A DNA stretch of 64,000 nucleotides from Cymbidium sinense (lineage: Eukaryota; Streptophyta; Magnoliopsida; Asparagales; Orchidaceae). Made by a program: the position numbers and the translations under genes. The DNA lies in assembly GCA_021442155.1 (NCBI GenBank), contig CM038217.1, forward strand, positions 149,985,834-150,049,833, given 5' to 3'. Numbering within the stretch: position 1 is the stretch's first letter; each line of letters starts with the position of its first letter. The notes under the pieces are model-generated. The model was not told the origin of the DNA and searched no databases. It worked only from the letters and a program-made list of their open reading frames with translations. This document shows positions 49,441-61,844 of the stretch, one piece after another.

Positions 49441-49952
49441 GATCAAAGTTATCTTAGAAATGCCACCTCCCAAAGTTTAACTCAACTAAGATCTTTCCAA
49501 GGGAGGTTAGCATATCTAAGACACTTTATCTGCAACTTATCAGGAAGATGCAAGCTATTTTCAACACTTATCAAAAAGGATGCCAAGTTCAAGTGGGATG
49601 ACAAGTGTCAGCATGCCTTTGAATATATCAAGCAGTATTTGGTGAAGCCGCCGGCCTAACCTCTATCCCTCCACTCATCCTCTACACTACAATATTGGAT
49701 GACTCCCTCGATACTTTATTTGCCCAAGCCAATGTCAAAGGGAAGGAGAGTGCTCTCTACTACCTCGATCATCTGATCCCTGCTGAAGTGAACTACCCAC
49801 CTATTGAAAAACATTGCTTAGCTTTAATCTTTGCATCCCAAAATCCATGGCATTATATGCTTTGTCATAAGGTGAACTTGATTTCCAGAACCAATCCACT
49901 ATAATATCTCATGACACAGCCAATGCTATCTAGAAGTTTGGCACATTAGTCC
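49441..49952 (+). pseudogene. pol: RT thumb and first (RT-linked) RNase H, broken (plus element)
   Basis: The frame 49363-49659 has SLTQLRSFQGRLAYLRHFI and FKWDDKCQHAFEYIKQYL (thumb and start of the RNase H link). After a frame change 49695-49904 reads DDSLDTLFAQANVKGKESAL, YYLDHLIPAEVNYPPIEKHC and LALIFASQNPWHYM. This is the normal gypsy RNase H region, with the EVNYPPIEKHCLALIFA box well kept. Its catalytic residues cannot all be placed because of frame changes. Confidence 0.75.
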
Positions 49953-50744
49953 ATGATTCTCTTACAGTTTGATATCACATTTATACCCCTCCATGCGGTG
50001 AAAGAACAAACACTAGTGAATTTCTTAGTAGCACACCCACTGCTTGTTGATTCACCGCTTAGTGATGATCTCCCTCATGAACAAATCATGAACTTAGGGG
50101 AGGTTCACAACCGATGTTGGGAAATGTATTTTGATGGTGTGGCTTCCTTCAATAAAGGAGAAGAACCATGATCTACTCTTCCAGTAAAGGTAGGGATAGG
50201 AATAGTCCTCTTAATTCCAGATCGTGATGTGATGGGATTCTCATACTATCTCTTCAATCCCTGCACCAACAACAAAGCTGAGTATGAGGCTTTGATTGTC
50301 AGTTTGGAGTTAGCCATTACAGTGTGTGTCAAGAGCATCAACATCTATGGGGATTCTCAGTTGGTCATCAACCAGATTGTCGGGTCCTACAAGGTTCTCA
50401 AACCTAAGCTTCATCATTACCCCGTGTATACCATGAAGCTATTGGCTCAAATCCCTGAAGTCACTATATACAAGGTTCCCCAAGTAGATAACACAGTAGC
50501 AGATGTTTTGGCCAAACTTCCTAAAGAATTGGCATGTCTAAAAGATGAGTCCATTCCAATAAGGGTCCAAAATAGACAAGTTCTATCCCTTATTGATGTT
50601 GAACTCATCAAGAGATTTTCTTTTGAAGGAGAGGTTACCATTGCCAATAAGTACAAGGAGCTAAATTGGAGGCAATCGTTCATAGATTACTTGAACATTG
50701 ACAAACTATCTCAAGAGAAATCACAAGCCCATCAAGTGAAATAA
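49953..50744 (+). pseudogene. pol: Second RNase H domain (Tat aRNH type), one stop (plus element)
   Basis: A single frame from 49953 to 50744 is broken only by a TGA at 50169-50171. It contains MYFDGVASF (first Asp), GIGIVLLIP, NNKAEYEALIVSLELAI (Glu), IYGDSQLVINQIVGSY (Asp) and KVPQVDNTVADVLAKLP (last Asp). All four expected RNase H carboxylates are therefore visible. The tail ESIPIRVQNRQVL is shared with the minus element at 31759-31830. A second RNase H between the RT-linked one and integrase is diagnostic for the Tat lineage. It is the best preserved domain in the window. Confidence 0.85.
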
Positions 50745-51895
50745 AGAGCTCTCTCCTATGCTCTTGTGGATGGCACCTTGTATCGACGGTCATTCAATCA
50801 AATGTAGTTACGCTGCTTGGACAAACACAAAGCTCGTAGGATCATGACCGAGGTACACTCAGGTCTATGCAGAGCACATCAATCCGATTCGAAGATGAAA
50901 GCAAAGATTAAGAGACTAGGATACTATTGTCCTTTGATGATCATAGATTGCATGGATGTATCTAGGAGATGCCATTAGTGTCAGGTACACTGTGTGGTCT
51001 TACATCAACCACCCAACATACTCCACCCTACTTTGGCCTCATGGCCATTTGAGTGTTGGGTACCAACATAGTGGGTCCTATCGATCCTCCATCTTTCAAG
51101 GGTCATTGGTTTATTCTAGCTTCCATCGACTACTTTTCCAAGTAGGCGGAGGCAATCCCACTCAGACAGGTCACAGCTCAGCATGTGCTTCAATTTTTCA
51201 GGAACCATATCATATATAGGGTCAGGGTGCCTTGATGAATTATATCTGATAATGGTATTTCATTCAAAAGCACCAAAATTAATAGCTTCACCAGAAGACA
51301 CGATATAGATTGGAGATACTCCACCATCTACTACCCTAGGGTAAATGGCTTAGTAGAAGCATTCAACAAAACTCTTATCCAAATACTGAAGAAGATGCTC
51401 GACGACAATAAGCGACAGTGGCACTAGCAATTAGTTGAAGCCTTGTGGGCCTACCGCACCATATACAAAACTCCAACTCAATCTACGGTGTTCTCCTTAG
51501 TGTATGGGTTTGAAGTCGTTCCACCTTTAGAAGTTCAACTCCCATAACTAAGGATAACAATGGGTAGCAAGATCACTACATAATGCAGCCTTGGTTAGAA
51601 GAGCTGGTTTGAGGAGAGCACGATGCAGAACCTTGAGTTGTACAAGGCCAAAATGATTGAAGCTCACAATAAGCTAGTCTGCCCTAGGACTTTTCAAGTA
51701 GAAGAACTTGTATTAGTCCTAAGGAGACCAATTGTTGTCCATCGAAAGATGGGAAGCAAGTTTGAACCCACTTGGAAAGGCCTTTTTGCCATTGAGAAGG
51801 CCTACCAAGGAGGATCTTATAAGCTCATTGATTGTAAAGGGGAACACCCGATGCTTCCAATTAATGGGCTCTATTTGAAGAAATATTACCCATAA
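50745..51895 (+). pseudogene. pol: Integrase, broken, first catalytic Asp changed (plus element)
   Basis: Order of pieces: a zinc-binding HHCC region (VHSGLCRAHQ near 50850, then C...CH-stop-CQVH near 50955-50985); the core with GTNIVGPIDPP (51059-51085), where the first catalytic Asp of the DDE triad is Asn (51065-51067); FILASIDYFSKWAEAIPL; IISDNGISF, with the second Asp, near 51240; LVEAFNKTLIQILKK, with the Glu, near 51355-51390; ALWAYRT and LVYGFEVVPPLEVQ. The C-terminal frame 51623-51895 has FQVEELVLVLRRPIVVHRKM, FEPTWKGLFAIEKAYQGGSY and KLIDCKGEHP. Several in-frame stops are present. Integrase would insert the DNA copy into a chromosome. I see no chromodomain. Confidence 0.85.
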
Positions 51896-53865
51896 ATCAT
51901 GTTTGAAAATAATTATCATCAAAAGAATAAAAATTTCATTCTAATTCATCAAAATCTTCTCTTCTTTTGAAGTGTTATTTGCTTGTCTTGCAAATCTGCC
52001 ACGATGTATTTAGGATTAGTGTAAGAGAAAGCAAGAGGCATCCTATCCCTCTTCCATAACACGAACACAATCAAACTCAATTTCCTGACACTACTAGAAT
52101 AGGTGTGAGAGAACCTAAGAGGCATCCTATTTCGATTAGCATGACTAAGTTAAGTGTGAAAAAGCCCAAGAGACATCCTTTCTTGGTGGGAATTCCAGCT
52201 GCCATCTGCGGCACTATTTCATCAAATTCCACAAGCATGTTTAGGGTAGGTTTGTGATAACCCAAGCGACATCCTATTCCCTTAACACAAGCACAAAAAT
52301 AAACACAAATCTTTCGTCTTGGGCTACTTTGATGTGGGAGCAAGCCCCTGTGGCACTCACTCATTCGCTGCCCTAGGTCGGGGACTACCTTGCTAGTCTA
52401 TCACCCCAGTGGTCACTTATTTGGTGGATGTGAGTCCCCGTGCTTTCTTCCTGACTTAACCATTGCATACCAATGAGCGGCTTTTTAGTTTAGTAGACTT
52501 CACTACCTAGCCAGTAAGCTTTCTTCCTAGGCTGATTGTTGCAAACTGATGAACTTTATTGGTTGACACACAATGACTCACCTGGTGGATACACCCCTCT
52601 TGGCAGATGTGAGTTCCTGTGCTTTCTCCTTGAGTTGGCCATTGAATACCTATGCACATTATCTTCTCTACAGTTTTGGATCAAGCCCTTAGCAGCCCCT
52701 CTCCCTGTGGGCATTCCACTTGGATAACGTCCTTTATGACCCTATTTAGACACTACCCAGGTTACTTTTGGATTGGAGAGTCCCCCTTTCTTAGTAGCCA
52801 CCCCTGTGGTTGGAGAATTTGTTCAGCAGATGCATAGATTCTCCCTTAGTTCAATAGATCTGAGATAGGTCTAGGCTAATATAAGCTCCTTCTCAGTGTG
52901 ATCATTCATAAACTAATAGGGTCCATGATAAATAAATAAAATAAAAAAAATATTCGCTTGTGGATTAAGAATTTTTCCCGAAAGGGCATCCTATCTTTAG
53001 GCTGTCAATGAGAACTCCCTATAGGAATTTTCTGACTACTTGAGTTGAGATAAGTCCCCGGGTTGGCACTCTCTCTGTAGTTGCCCTTAGGTTGGGTTCA
53101 ATCCATTTTTCCACAAATAGGTTACCCTAACAGTCATTCCACTTTGGAAGATGTAAGTCTACTATGCTTTCTTTAGCAGCATGTTAATTGATAATCATAG
53201 GTCGTTGATCCGCCCAAAGCAACCGATCACCCCCAATGATCTTTTGTAGTGGAAGATTTGATTCCCCATACTTTCTTTCCCTGAATTAACCATTGCAAAT
53301 CGAAAGGCACTCCTTTAGTTGGATAGTTCTCCCCTCGGCCGGGAAGCTACTCCCTTTAGTTTAGTAAATTTGAGATAGGTCTAGGCTGATATAAGCTCTT
53401 TCTCAGTATGATCCCTTGCAAACCAACAACATCCTTTACAAATAATTAAAAAATGAAATTAATTTTCACTATATTTGAGCTGATCTAAGTCCCCCAGCAG
53501 CATTCACTCAATAGTCAGCCCTAAGTCGGGTTCAATCTATTGCCCAAAGCAACCGATCACCCCAATGGTCTTTTGTAGTGGAAGATGTGAGTCCCCATGC
53601 TTTCTTCCCCTAAACTGACCATTGCAAACTAAAGGGCACTCCTTTGGTTGGATAGTTCTCCCCTCGGTCGAGAAGCTACTCCCTTTGGTTCAGTAAATTT
53701 GAGATAGGTCGAGGCTGATATAAGCTCCTTCTCAGTGTGATCCATCACAAACCAACGGAATCCATCAAAAATAATTTAAAAAATAAAATTAATTCTTGAC
53801 TATCTTTGAGTTGATTTAAGTCCCCTAGTGGCATTCACTCAATAGTCAGCCCTTTCATCGAGGGA
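51896..53865 (+). repeat. 3' UTR tandem repeats of the plus element, about 330-bp units
   Basis: Non-coding. The landmark TGA(T)-TAAGTCCCC followed by GCA-TTCACTCAATAGTCAGCCCT occurs at 53481 and 53812 (331 apart), with a more diverged one near 53046 and further ones upstream (52330-52360). Between landmarks are GAAGATGTGAGTCCCCATGC, GATAGGTC-AGGCTGATATAAG and CTTTCTCAGT-TGATCC. The region corresponds in opposite orientation to 28331-30620. It ends at 53865 against minus-strand ORF1, so no 3' LTR of this element is present. Confidence 0.75.
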
Positions 53866-54140
53866 ATCTCAAGTGACATGTTAACTCAATGATCTCCTGT
53901 GCTCTACTAACACAGGAGGGAGGTCCCCTCACGTAATTCAGGCCCCCTCAAAACCTCATCCAAAGTGGATGAGGTGGGCATAGTTAGAGGGAGGAAGGCT
54001 GGCCTGATCCAGGGCCAGATCCATCCCATGGGGAAAAGTGAACACATACTTCAGTGTTGCCATTGAATCAAGCTGTACTGAACTGAGACTGAAAAAACTA
54101 ATTGAAGCTAACTGTAACTGCAATGTTGAAAACAAACTTG
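53866..54140 (-). pseudogene. ORF1-like fragment, truncated (minus element)
   Basis: Read on the minus strand, this matches 43310-43560 and 7640-7910: GATGGATC-GGCC, CACCTCATCCACTTTGG, GTGAGGGGACC and GAGTTAACATGTCACTTGAG. It stops at 53866 against the 3' UTR of the plus element. It is only the beginning of the ORF1-like region, next to its hairpin array. No complete frame remains. Confidence 0.6.
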
Positions 54141-54185
54141 AATCGGATTCTCTTGCTTTGTTGATTTTTGAATTTGAATTTAGAA

Positions 54186-54951
54186 TTTGAACTCATACTC
54201 CATATCTTAAAAGTGTTAAGTCAAGCTCAAATGATTTAGAATAGATTTTGAGATTTGATTGGAAAGAAGAATTTTTTTTATTTTAGAATCCATTTTCAAT
54301 AAATTTTGATATGTTGAAAATGAGTTCAAATATTTTTGAAGAGATGCTTCCATAGGATCATATTTTAATTTTAATTTTGATTTTGAGGACCCTTTATTCA
54401 ACAAATTTGGGTATGTTAAAGTAAAGGGTCAATTGACTTTGATTTGAGATTTTTACAATCTACTCACTTAGCAAATTTGGATATGCTAAATTAGGCATTT
54501 AAAAACAATTTTTTTCTTTTTTCTTTGTTTTCTTTATTTTGTGAATTATTTGTGATTTTGAAAATGGAATTCTCATTTAGCAAATTTGGGTATGCTAAAT
54601 GAGGACTCCAAGTGTGTTTTCTTTTTGAAAATTTTTGAAAATAGGATTTCTTAGAAAATTTGAGTATGCTAAGAAAATCCTAATGTGTTTCTTTTATTTT
54701 TAGAGATTTTGATTTTGAAAAATAGGGTCCTTAGCAAATTTGGGTATGCTAAAAAAATCCTAATGTGTTTCTTTTGTTTTGGATTTTGATTGAAAGTGGA
54801 GACTTCACTTCAGCAAATTTGGTATGCTAATATGAAGTTCTAATGTGTTTCTCTAATTTTTTGAAATGGAGATTTCACTTAGCAATTTTGAGTATGCTAA
54901 ATAAAATTCCCAAAATGTGTTTCAAATTTGTGTGTTTTTGATTTTGTTTTT
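54186..54951 (-). repeat. Hairpin array, ORF1-proximal 9 units (copy 3, part 1)
   Basis: Nine hairpins with the loop in reverse complement (CAAATTTGGGTATG). The units nearest 54951 alternate two stem types, GGAATTTT-type and AGAACTTCAT-type in element sense. That is the same alternation found at the end of the array at 61350-61790. This supports the two arrays being one, split by an inversion. Confidence 0.8.
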
Positions 54952-55691
54952 AGACGAGGTGATTCCAAGATCCCGCAACATTTCCTAAGCATCTTTCATT
55001 TTTCCCATTTCTCAATTTTCTTAGAGTGAAAATAGGGGAGCTCAAGTGAAAACCCAACCTAGTCAATACTCCATATCAAGCTAATTCCTCTTGTAAGCTT
55101 CATCAGAGGACTCAATCAAACTTTCCTAAACCTTTTCCTAAGTTCTCAAGGCATGGGAGGAGTGCTCTTGATCAATACTGAGCCCAATTGAAGGAGAGCT
55201 TGGTCCATAGAGAGATCTACTCAACCCCATCAAACTTTCAATAAAGCTTCATCTCCCCTAGACGAAGCTACCTCATAGAGCTCGAGCATTGGTGATAGCC
55301 TCCGGTGAGGTATGACATTAATCCGAGCTTAATTTAGCTATGGTGTGGTACTTTATGAAAGAAATTTTCACCCCATGCAAAGTTAGCCATTGGATGTGTT
55401 TCCCTTTACTCTTAGATGGTGTGGGTTGAATTTGGTTTCAATCTAAGCTCAATCGATCTCGATTCTTACCCTAGAAGATGGACGGTGGCCATCTCCCATA
55501 GGGAAGATCAGGGATGGATCATGGGCCACCCATCCACGCATTTTGGTTGGACGGCCATGATTAAGATGCATAGGATATTCAATTTAATCTTTTAATACCG
55601 TGGGCTTAATCTCAGCCATCCGATCCTTGATCAGGTGGATGGAGAGAAAGTGCATAGCACTGCCTCTAACGCGGCGCTATAATGTGACAAC

Positions 55692-55698
55692 TTAAATA
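55692..55698 (+). promoter_or_regulatory. Candidate TATA-like box of the LTR (TTAAATA)
   Basis: GTGACAACTTAAATATCC in the same B/A position as in four other LTR copies. Confidence 0.3.
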
Positions 55699-58511
55699 TC
55701 CTCTCTTGTGGCACCACGTTAGCCTCCATGTGACACCGATGAGATTAGCTATTTTAATTAGGGATTTATTTAATTATCCTTAATCATTGAATCTTCATAA
55801 CTCGATAATTAATTCTAGAAAAATCCTAAAAATATAAGGTAAAAATCATTGGAAAGGTAAAATTAATTTCACTAGATTTTGAATAGTATGTTTTCCTTAA
55901 TTAAGGTTTTAATAAAAACCTAATAACACTAATTACTCCCTAATTATCCCACTAATTAATCTCACACTTCTCATGTGCATTTAGGTGGATGACTTCTGGT
56001 CCCCTAATTTTCTTGGGATTTATTGATGAGTTAATTAGGGCGATCAATTATTGAATTCTTAATTACCCTCTTAATGTAATTAAGCTTAATTAAGTGTGTG
56101 AATAGTGGTTTAATCCCTTGATTGAGTTAATTAAGTTTTATTTGAGTGATCAGGAGGTTTAGGGAATAATTTTTGGATATTTTCTCTAAGCTATTCCTTA
56201 AACCCCCTTTCTCTTCCTTAATCTAAATTCAATTAAGGGTTACACCACTAATTACTTACTTAATTAACTTGATAAAATTTTCAAAGCATTCTAGAACTTA
56301 ATTATTCCATCTTGGGTAGATGCTTAGGTGTTTAATAACCTAAGTGGCTTAAGAAAATCAAAACCTAATCCATATGTCTGGGAAGGGTTATGAAAGCACT
56401 TAACTTAAACCCTTTAGCTTAATTAATCATTAATTATGAGCCAAATGCATTAGGCCCTTCTCTTCCTAAGTGCAGTACTGATTTAAATTCCTTGGGTGAT
56501 TTTATGTCATATCATTGGCTCATAATTATTTGGTTTAAATATGCTAAGGTGGTATAAAGGATAATTAATACACTTAATTACCTTAACCTAACTAAAATAT
56601 AAAATTAATCTAATCACCTAAAAATTAAACAAAAATATCATACACATATGAGAATGGGTTAGGACCAGCAAAATCATCTGACATTTCTCAAATTGAAATC
56701 AAACTCAAAATCAAACAAAATTTCTTTAAAACCAAATTTGATTTACTTTAAATAATTCTATTCTATAGGATTATCTTTAGGAATTAATTAGGCTGAATAA
56801 ATTTACATTGCTTTCATCACTTTATTTATTTTGTAGCATGCTAAATATGTGTGACATATGAAAATCATGCATTCATTCCTTTTAAAAATCAAAATTAAAA
56901 TAAAATTTTTTCTTTATGTCAAGTTGTATGTTTTGGCTAAAATAAGATTATGAATGGCTATTATCACTATTAAATTCAATTTTATTTTCAAAATTTATAA
57001 ATCAAACATAAAAATTGAAAGGTGTGCTCCTTATAATTATTTATAAGCTTGCATGTGAGAAATATAAAGATATGTATTATGTGATTTTGATCCTCCCTCT
57101 CTTTCTTAACATAGAATTGTATAAGATTGGAAAAGTGTATAGTCCATTTGAAAATGACATTACACTTGCTTAAATCCATTCCTATACACTCCTACATCAT
57201 GAATTAAGAAGAAATTTCATATTACACATATAAATTAAACAACCAAACCAAAAATTAAATAAATATAAACTTTTGCATCTTTCATTTTCCATTTATTTCT
57301 TTTGTACATGCATATGTATTTAAGAAAAGTGGTATATTAGTCTAGACAACCTCGGGGTTGTGAGGCTTTAAGTAGCCCTAAGCAGGTCTTGTACCTTACA
57401 CCCCTGGTGCTAACAATGGCACTGTACTCACTTATGCCTTTCATACATACACATGTGCATGTGAATAAAGGATAAAAGAATACCCCCTTTTCTACTTAAA
57501 TGAAAATCATGCATCATAAAGCATCCAAATTTTCTTAAGTAACACTACTTAGAATTCATCATTAAGTAAATATTCTCATTTTCATGTATAGATATGCATA
57601 GTATTCATCCATAAGCATGTTATATATGTTGAGAAAGAAATAAAGTCCTGTGTGTTTTGTGATGTTAATTCACTTTACTTAATCTTAAAATGCCTTTCTC
57701 TTTGGATAGGTTTGTTTAAAAAAAATTAAACTTAGGATTAATTAAAACACATAATGAAACATTCACTAAATAGAAATTAGATATGAATCTACCTTAGAAA
57801 TTACTTAAGGTAGGGAGGAAAGAGAAGTTCTCTCCTCTTTTCCTCTCTTTACAACTTATTAAATAATTGTAGGTTCATTCAAACCTAAACAAATCATTAA
57901 ATGAAATCAACCCAAATCAATTAAATAACTTAAATGAAACCACCCTCCAAGTTGAATATTTTCACACATAGAAAATTTAAACCTTAAAGCCATAACTAAG
58001 CATACTACACAAACCTTACATATCACACACATTAGACTAAGTCACTATTTATAGCTTTAGGTTTGGGTGGTGCATGGTTTTATTCTTTGCATTTATTTTA
58101 TGATGCAATATTTTAGTATGGATGTTAGGGTGAATGTGTGTAGAATGAATGGTAGGACAATTTAGTCTAATCATTATTTTTGGGGATTGTGCTAAGTATG
58201 TTGTAATAATAAAAATATATAATATTTTTATTGCAGTGTGTTATACCACTAAGCATAATAAAAGGGTGGATTTGGTTATCCATGTGTGGGGTGCTAAGTC
58301 CAATACATGCTCATACATGCTTGGGATTTGTATAGTTTGTTTAACTAATCTCTATTTTGTAGGTGTTAGTTAGATTTACTTTTTCTTTTCATGTAATTTT
58401 GTAATTAGGATTTCGGAATGATTGTTATGGAGGATTAGAATGAGCATTGGTCATAAGATTTCATCTTATGTGCCATGTGAAGCCTTTGGAGCAACCACAT
58501 TCCAACCATCT

Positions 58512-58579
58512 AAAAAAAGGAACCAAAAGAAGAAAGAAGAAAATAAGAAAAGAAGAAAGAAGAAGTGAAGAATGAAGAC
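58512..58579 (+). repeat. GAA-rich purine tract in LTR block Z
   Basis: AAAAGAAGAAAGAAG-type purine tract at the conserved place in block Z, followed by AATGAAGACCCCCCATAACA. Confidence 0.7.
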
Positions 58580-60134
58580 CCCCCATAACATGAATTCCTT
58601 GCTTAATTGTAATTAATTAATTTATAATTTGGGTTTTATAAGGGTAGAGCTCGGCTACCCAATTTATTTATTTTCTGGATCACATAAATGATCTTTTATT
58701 CTTTTGCGTTAGCTTTATAAAATGCCTGATGTTTTGTTTAGCTTGTGCACTAGAAATGACTTATTTTCATAGTTTCTTCCTTGCTTGATATATGACCTAG
58801 ATGATGATTAGGCTCTTAAGAAAAAAAATAAGTCTTCTATCAAATTAATCAACTCAAAAATTAAAATAAACAACTCATAACCTCACCTAAATCTCAGGCT
58901 AAAAATCAAGATAAAAGAATTAGTAACCCCTTAGCTGGATGAGTACTAACATCATTCATAAAAAGTATATTATTTCTCTCTTGATTGGAGGGCTTCCACC
59001 TTTGTCAGAGAACTTGGCTTGACCTGTGAGAGCCATGGTGCAAACACGCTTCCTTATCTTGCTGAGTTTGGCCAATAATCTAATTTCTCATGTATTAGGC
59101 ATAAATAATCCTATATCCCGAGTTAAATAATTGTCCAAATGAAAATAAAATATATGAAAAATTTGCATTAGATTTAAGTCATGAATTCATGCCCTACATA
59201 AACTAGTCTCTTTAAGGAGTGTGTTTTAGAACTTAGTCTCATTTAAAATAAATTACAACCTTGCTATCTTGCATAAACATATGACTTGCCTAGATATTTT
59301 AAAATCATAGAAGGAGTTAGTTGGCGGCCACCCGTAGACGGTTGTAAGTCCAACAGTCGGGTGGTTTATCCTCTCTTGTGGAGGTAAACTGAATGCCCAT
59401 TTTCCCTTAGATTTAGGTCGTGCTTTTTGGCCCTCGACTAAGCTCCCTAGATTTTGGTTCAGAGGTTGCTACTTCCCTTTGCAGGCCACGAGCATAAATC
59501 CTAGCATTCTAGTAAAAATTTAACTCAAACACATTAATTCAATTTCAAAAATATAAAGCCCAACCATAGGGTAGTTTGGGGTGCTTACTAGGCTTCTTAG
59601 TATCTTAAGCATCCCTTATTTGTTTTCATTTGGATTTGGTAAGAACTCTCTCTTATTGATTGATCCCACTTAGTTTTCTAAAAATAAACCAATCAGTTGA
59701 TATTCCTACCTTTTTGAAATCTTTAGAGACAACAATGATTTACCTTAATCGAGAGTATTCCTAAAGAATCCTGTTCCTTAGGATGTAATTAACTATGGGG
59801 GATTGCCCCTATAGGGAACTTAACAAACCCGGTTTAAAATAAATCCTACTTTACTTTTCTATGTAAAGTAGGGGAAGAATCTATGGTATATTCTCAAGAC
59901 CCATAGTCCTTAGAAGTCCTTATTGAGGTGATTAGGTCCATTGTAGGGTAGTGATCTTTATCTTTCGAGATAGTATACCTCTCCTCAATGTCATACCCGA
60001 TCACCCTAATAAAAATATCTACGAATCTGCATGGAATCCCAACAAGGCATTTTATAATTTTGTTTTTATTTATCCTCTTTCTCTGAAAGGGAGTAGATGA
60101 AGGCAGAGATATAATATTTCACCATAGATTTTTT

Positions 60135-60155
60135 TGGCCACTCCGCTGGGGATGG
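60135..60155 (+). other. Primer-binding site (PBS), within the inverted segment
   Basis: TGGCCACTCCGCTGGGGATG, preceded by the LTR end and GATTTTTT. It differs from the tRNA-Arg(ACG) complement mainly by C for G at position 5 and G for A in CCACTGG. It lies on the plus strand only because of the inversion. Confidence 0.78.
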
Positions 60156-60584
60156 TTCCTCTCTCCATCTTTAGTAAATGATCATTATCTCAAAGTATCA
60201 ATAGTGTGTTTCTAGTTTTGTATGAATCCAAGACTATCTTTCTTTCCATTGGCACTTTGTTGATTTAGTCCTTAAGTTAAGCTACCCAACATCTTTAGGT
60301 TTTAGGACCTCTCTTAAAACCCCGTTGGTTCCCCAATAAAAAATAAAATTTTAATAAAAAGAAAATGATTAAAGACTTCCTCCTTACCATTTTATGGTAA
60401 GGAAAGGTTCATTCTAAAAATAAAGAAAAATAAATAAATAAATCCTTCATATAAAGTCTTAATTTCCAAAAGCACTTTTCTAAAATACACTTAATAAGAT
60501 ATTTGCACTACATCTAACCATTTTTATAATTGTTACATGCAGAAACATGTCAAAAATAAAACCAACAATCATAACTTTCAAAAG
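60156..60584 (+). other. Leader between PBS and hairpin array (inverted segment)
   Basis: Homologous to 5253-5689 and 41092-41527, with CTATCTTTCTTTCCATTGGC and CCTTACCATTTTATGGTAAG, a short palindrome also traceable near 41325. Non-coding. Confidence 0.55.
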
Positions 60585-61790
60585 CATGATGAACTTCTTC
60601 ACTCAATTCAGTTTGATGAAGACTTCATTTTCCAAAATAAAATTCCAACAATCCTAAACTTTCAAAAAGCACAAAATTTAAAGATGGGTCTTTCCAGTCA
60701 ATACATCCAAATGTGCTGGTTGGATGTTACATCTTCAAGCCAAAATCACAACTTTAAAATTCCACTCAACACATTCCACATGTGTTAAGTTGGAATTCTC
60801 ACCCTTTTAAAAAGCACATATGACCCTCCATTCAATATACACACATTTATTGAATGGAGGTTTCATTCCCAATCAAAATCAATAAAATAAATTCTCCAAA
60901 AAGCACATATAAAACCTCTCCATTCAATATACACACATTTATTGAATGGAGGTTCATTCCCAATCAAAATCAAACAATAAATTCTCCAAAAAGCATATAT
61001 GGAACCTCCCCATTCAATATACCCACATTTATTGAATGGAGGTTTCATTTCCAATCAAAATAAAAAATAAACTTTCAAAAAGCACATATGAACATCTCCA
61101 TTCGATACACCCAAATTTATTGAATGAAGATTTCATTCCCAAATAAAAAGACATTATTTTTAAATGCCACTTAACATATTCCATATATGATTAAATTGGA
61201 ATTTCCTCTTTAAAAAAAAGAAGCAATAATCACACACAAAAATACAATAAATAAAAAACAATTGATTTCCATCTTACATACCTAAATTTGTTAAATGGAA
61301 ATCTCTCTTTTCAAAATAAACAAAAGCAAAAATTTTCAAAATACATTTGGAACTTCATTCTAGCATACCTCATTTGCTATAGTGAAGTCTACCAAAATCA
61401 TAACACAAAAATTTGAAACACATTTTTGGAATTTCCTTTAGCATACTAGAATTTGCTAAGTGAAATCTCCATTTCACAAAAATTCAAGACACATTGGAAC
61501 TTCATTCTAGCATACCACATTTGCTAAAGTGAAGTCTCCATTTTTAAAACAAAATCAAAACATAAAAATTTAAAATGCATTTTTGGAATTTCATTTAGCA
61601 TACTCAAATTTGTTAATTGAAATCCCCTTTCACAAAAAAAAAATAACACTTTTGGAACTTCATTCTTTAGCATACCATATTTGTTAAAGTAAAATATCTA
61701 TTTTCAAAATAAAATCCAAAAAAAAAAAAAACACTTTTGGAACTTCATTCTTTAGTATACCATGTTTGCTAAAATAAAGTCTCCATTTTC
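60585..61790 (+). repeat. Hairpin array, PBS-proximal 15 units (copy 3, part 2)
   Basis: About 15 hairpins. Three in a row (near 60830, 60920 and 61010) have perfect 12-13-base stems, CCTCCATTCAATA with TATTGAATGGAGG, around the loop TACACACATT or TACCCACATT. Later units use the GGAACTTCATTCTAGCA / TGCTAAAGTGAAGTCTCC and GGAATTTCATTTAGCA / TGTTAATTGAAATCCCC types, alternating. The last unit is followed after CCATTTTC by LTR block C in minus orientation. Confidence 0.85.
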
Positions 61791-61844
61791 TTGAGTTTAT
61801 ATGCTTTAATCGAATAGGGGAGAATGAAATTCAAGTGGAATTAT

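Larger units (their letters stand above)
54952..60126 (+). mobile_element. LTR from block C to its 3' end, inverted segment
   Basis: It starts in block C at a point equivalent to about 35960, runs through B (55330-55690), A (55690-58030) and Z (58030-60126), and ends ACCATA before the PBS. The missing beginning of this LTR (rest of C, D and E) is found in minus orientation at 61791-63307, starting at the same point in block C. I read it as one LTR cut by an inversion. Confidence 0.75.

Noticed and set aside
48741..51895. Integrated pararetrovirus (caulimovirid)
   Set aside because: RT and RNase H alone would allow it, but integrase, LTRs, a PBS and a second RNase H fit a Tat retrotransposon.
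60854..61063. Repeat protein (69 codons)
   Set aside because: The repeat in the peptide is the hairpin repeat in DNA; both strands are open because the unit is palindromic.
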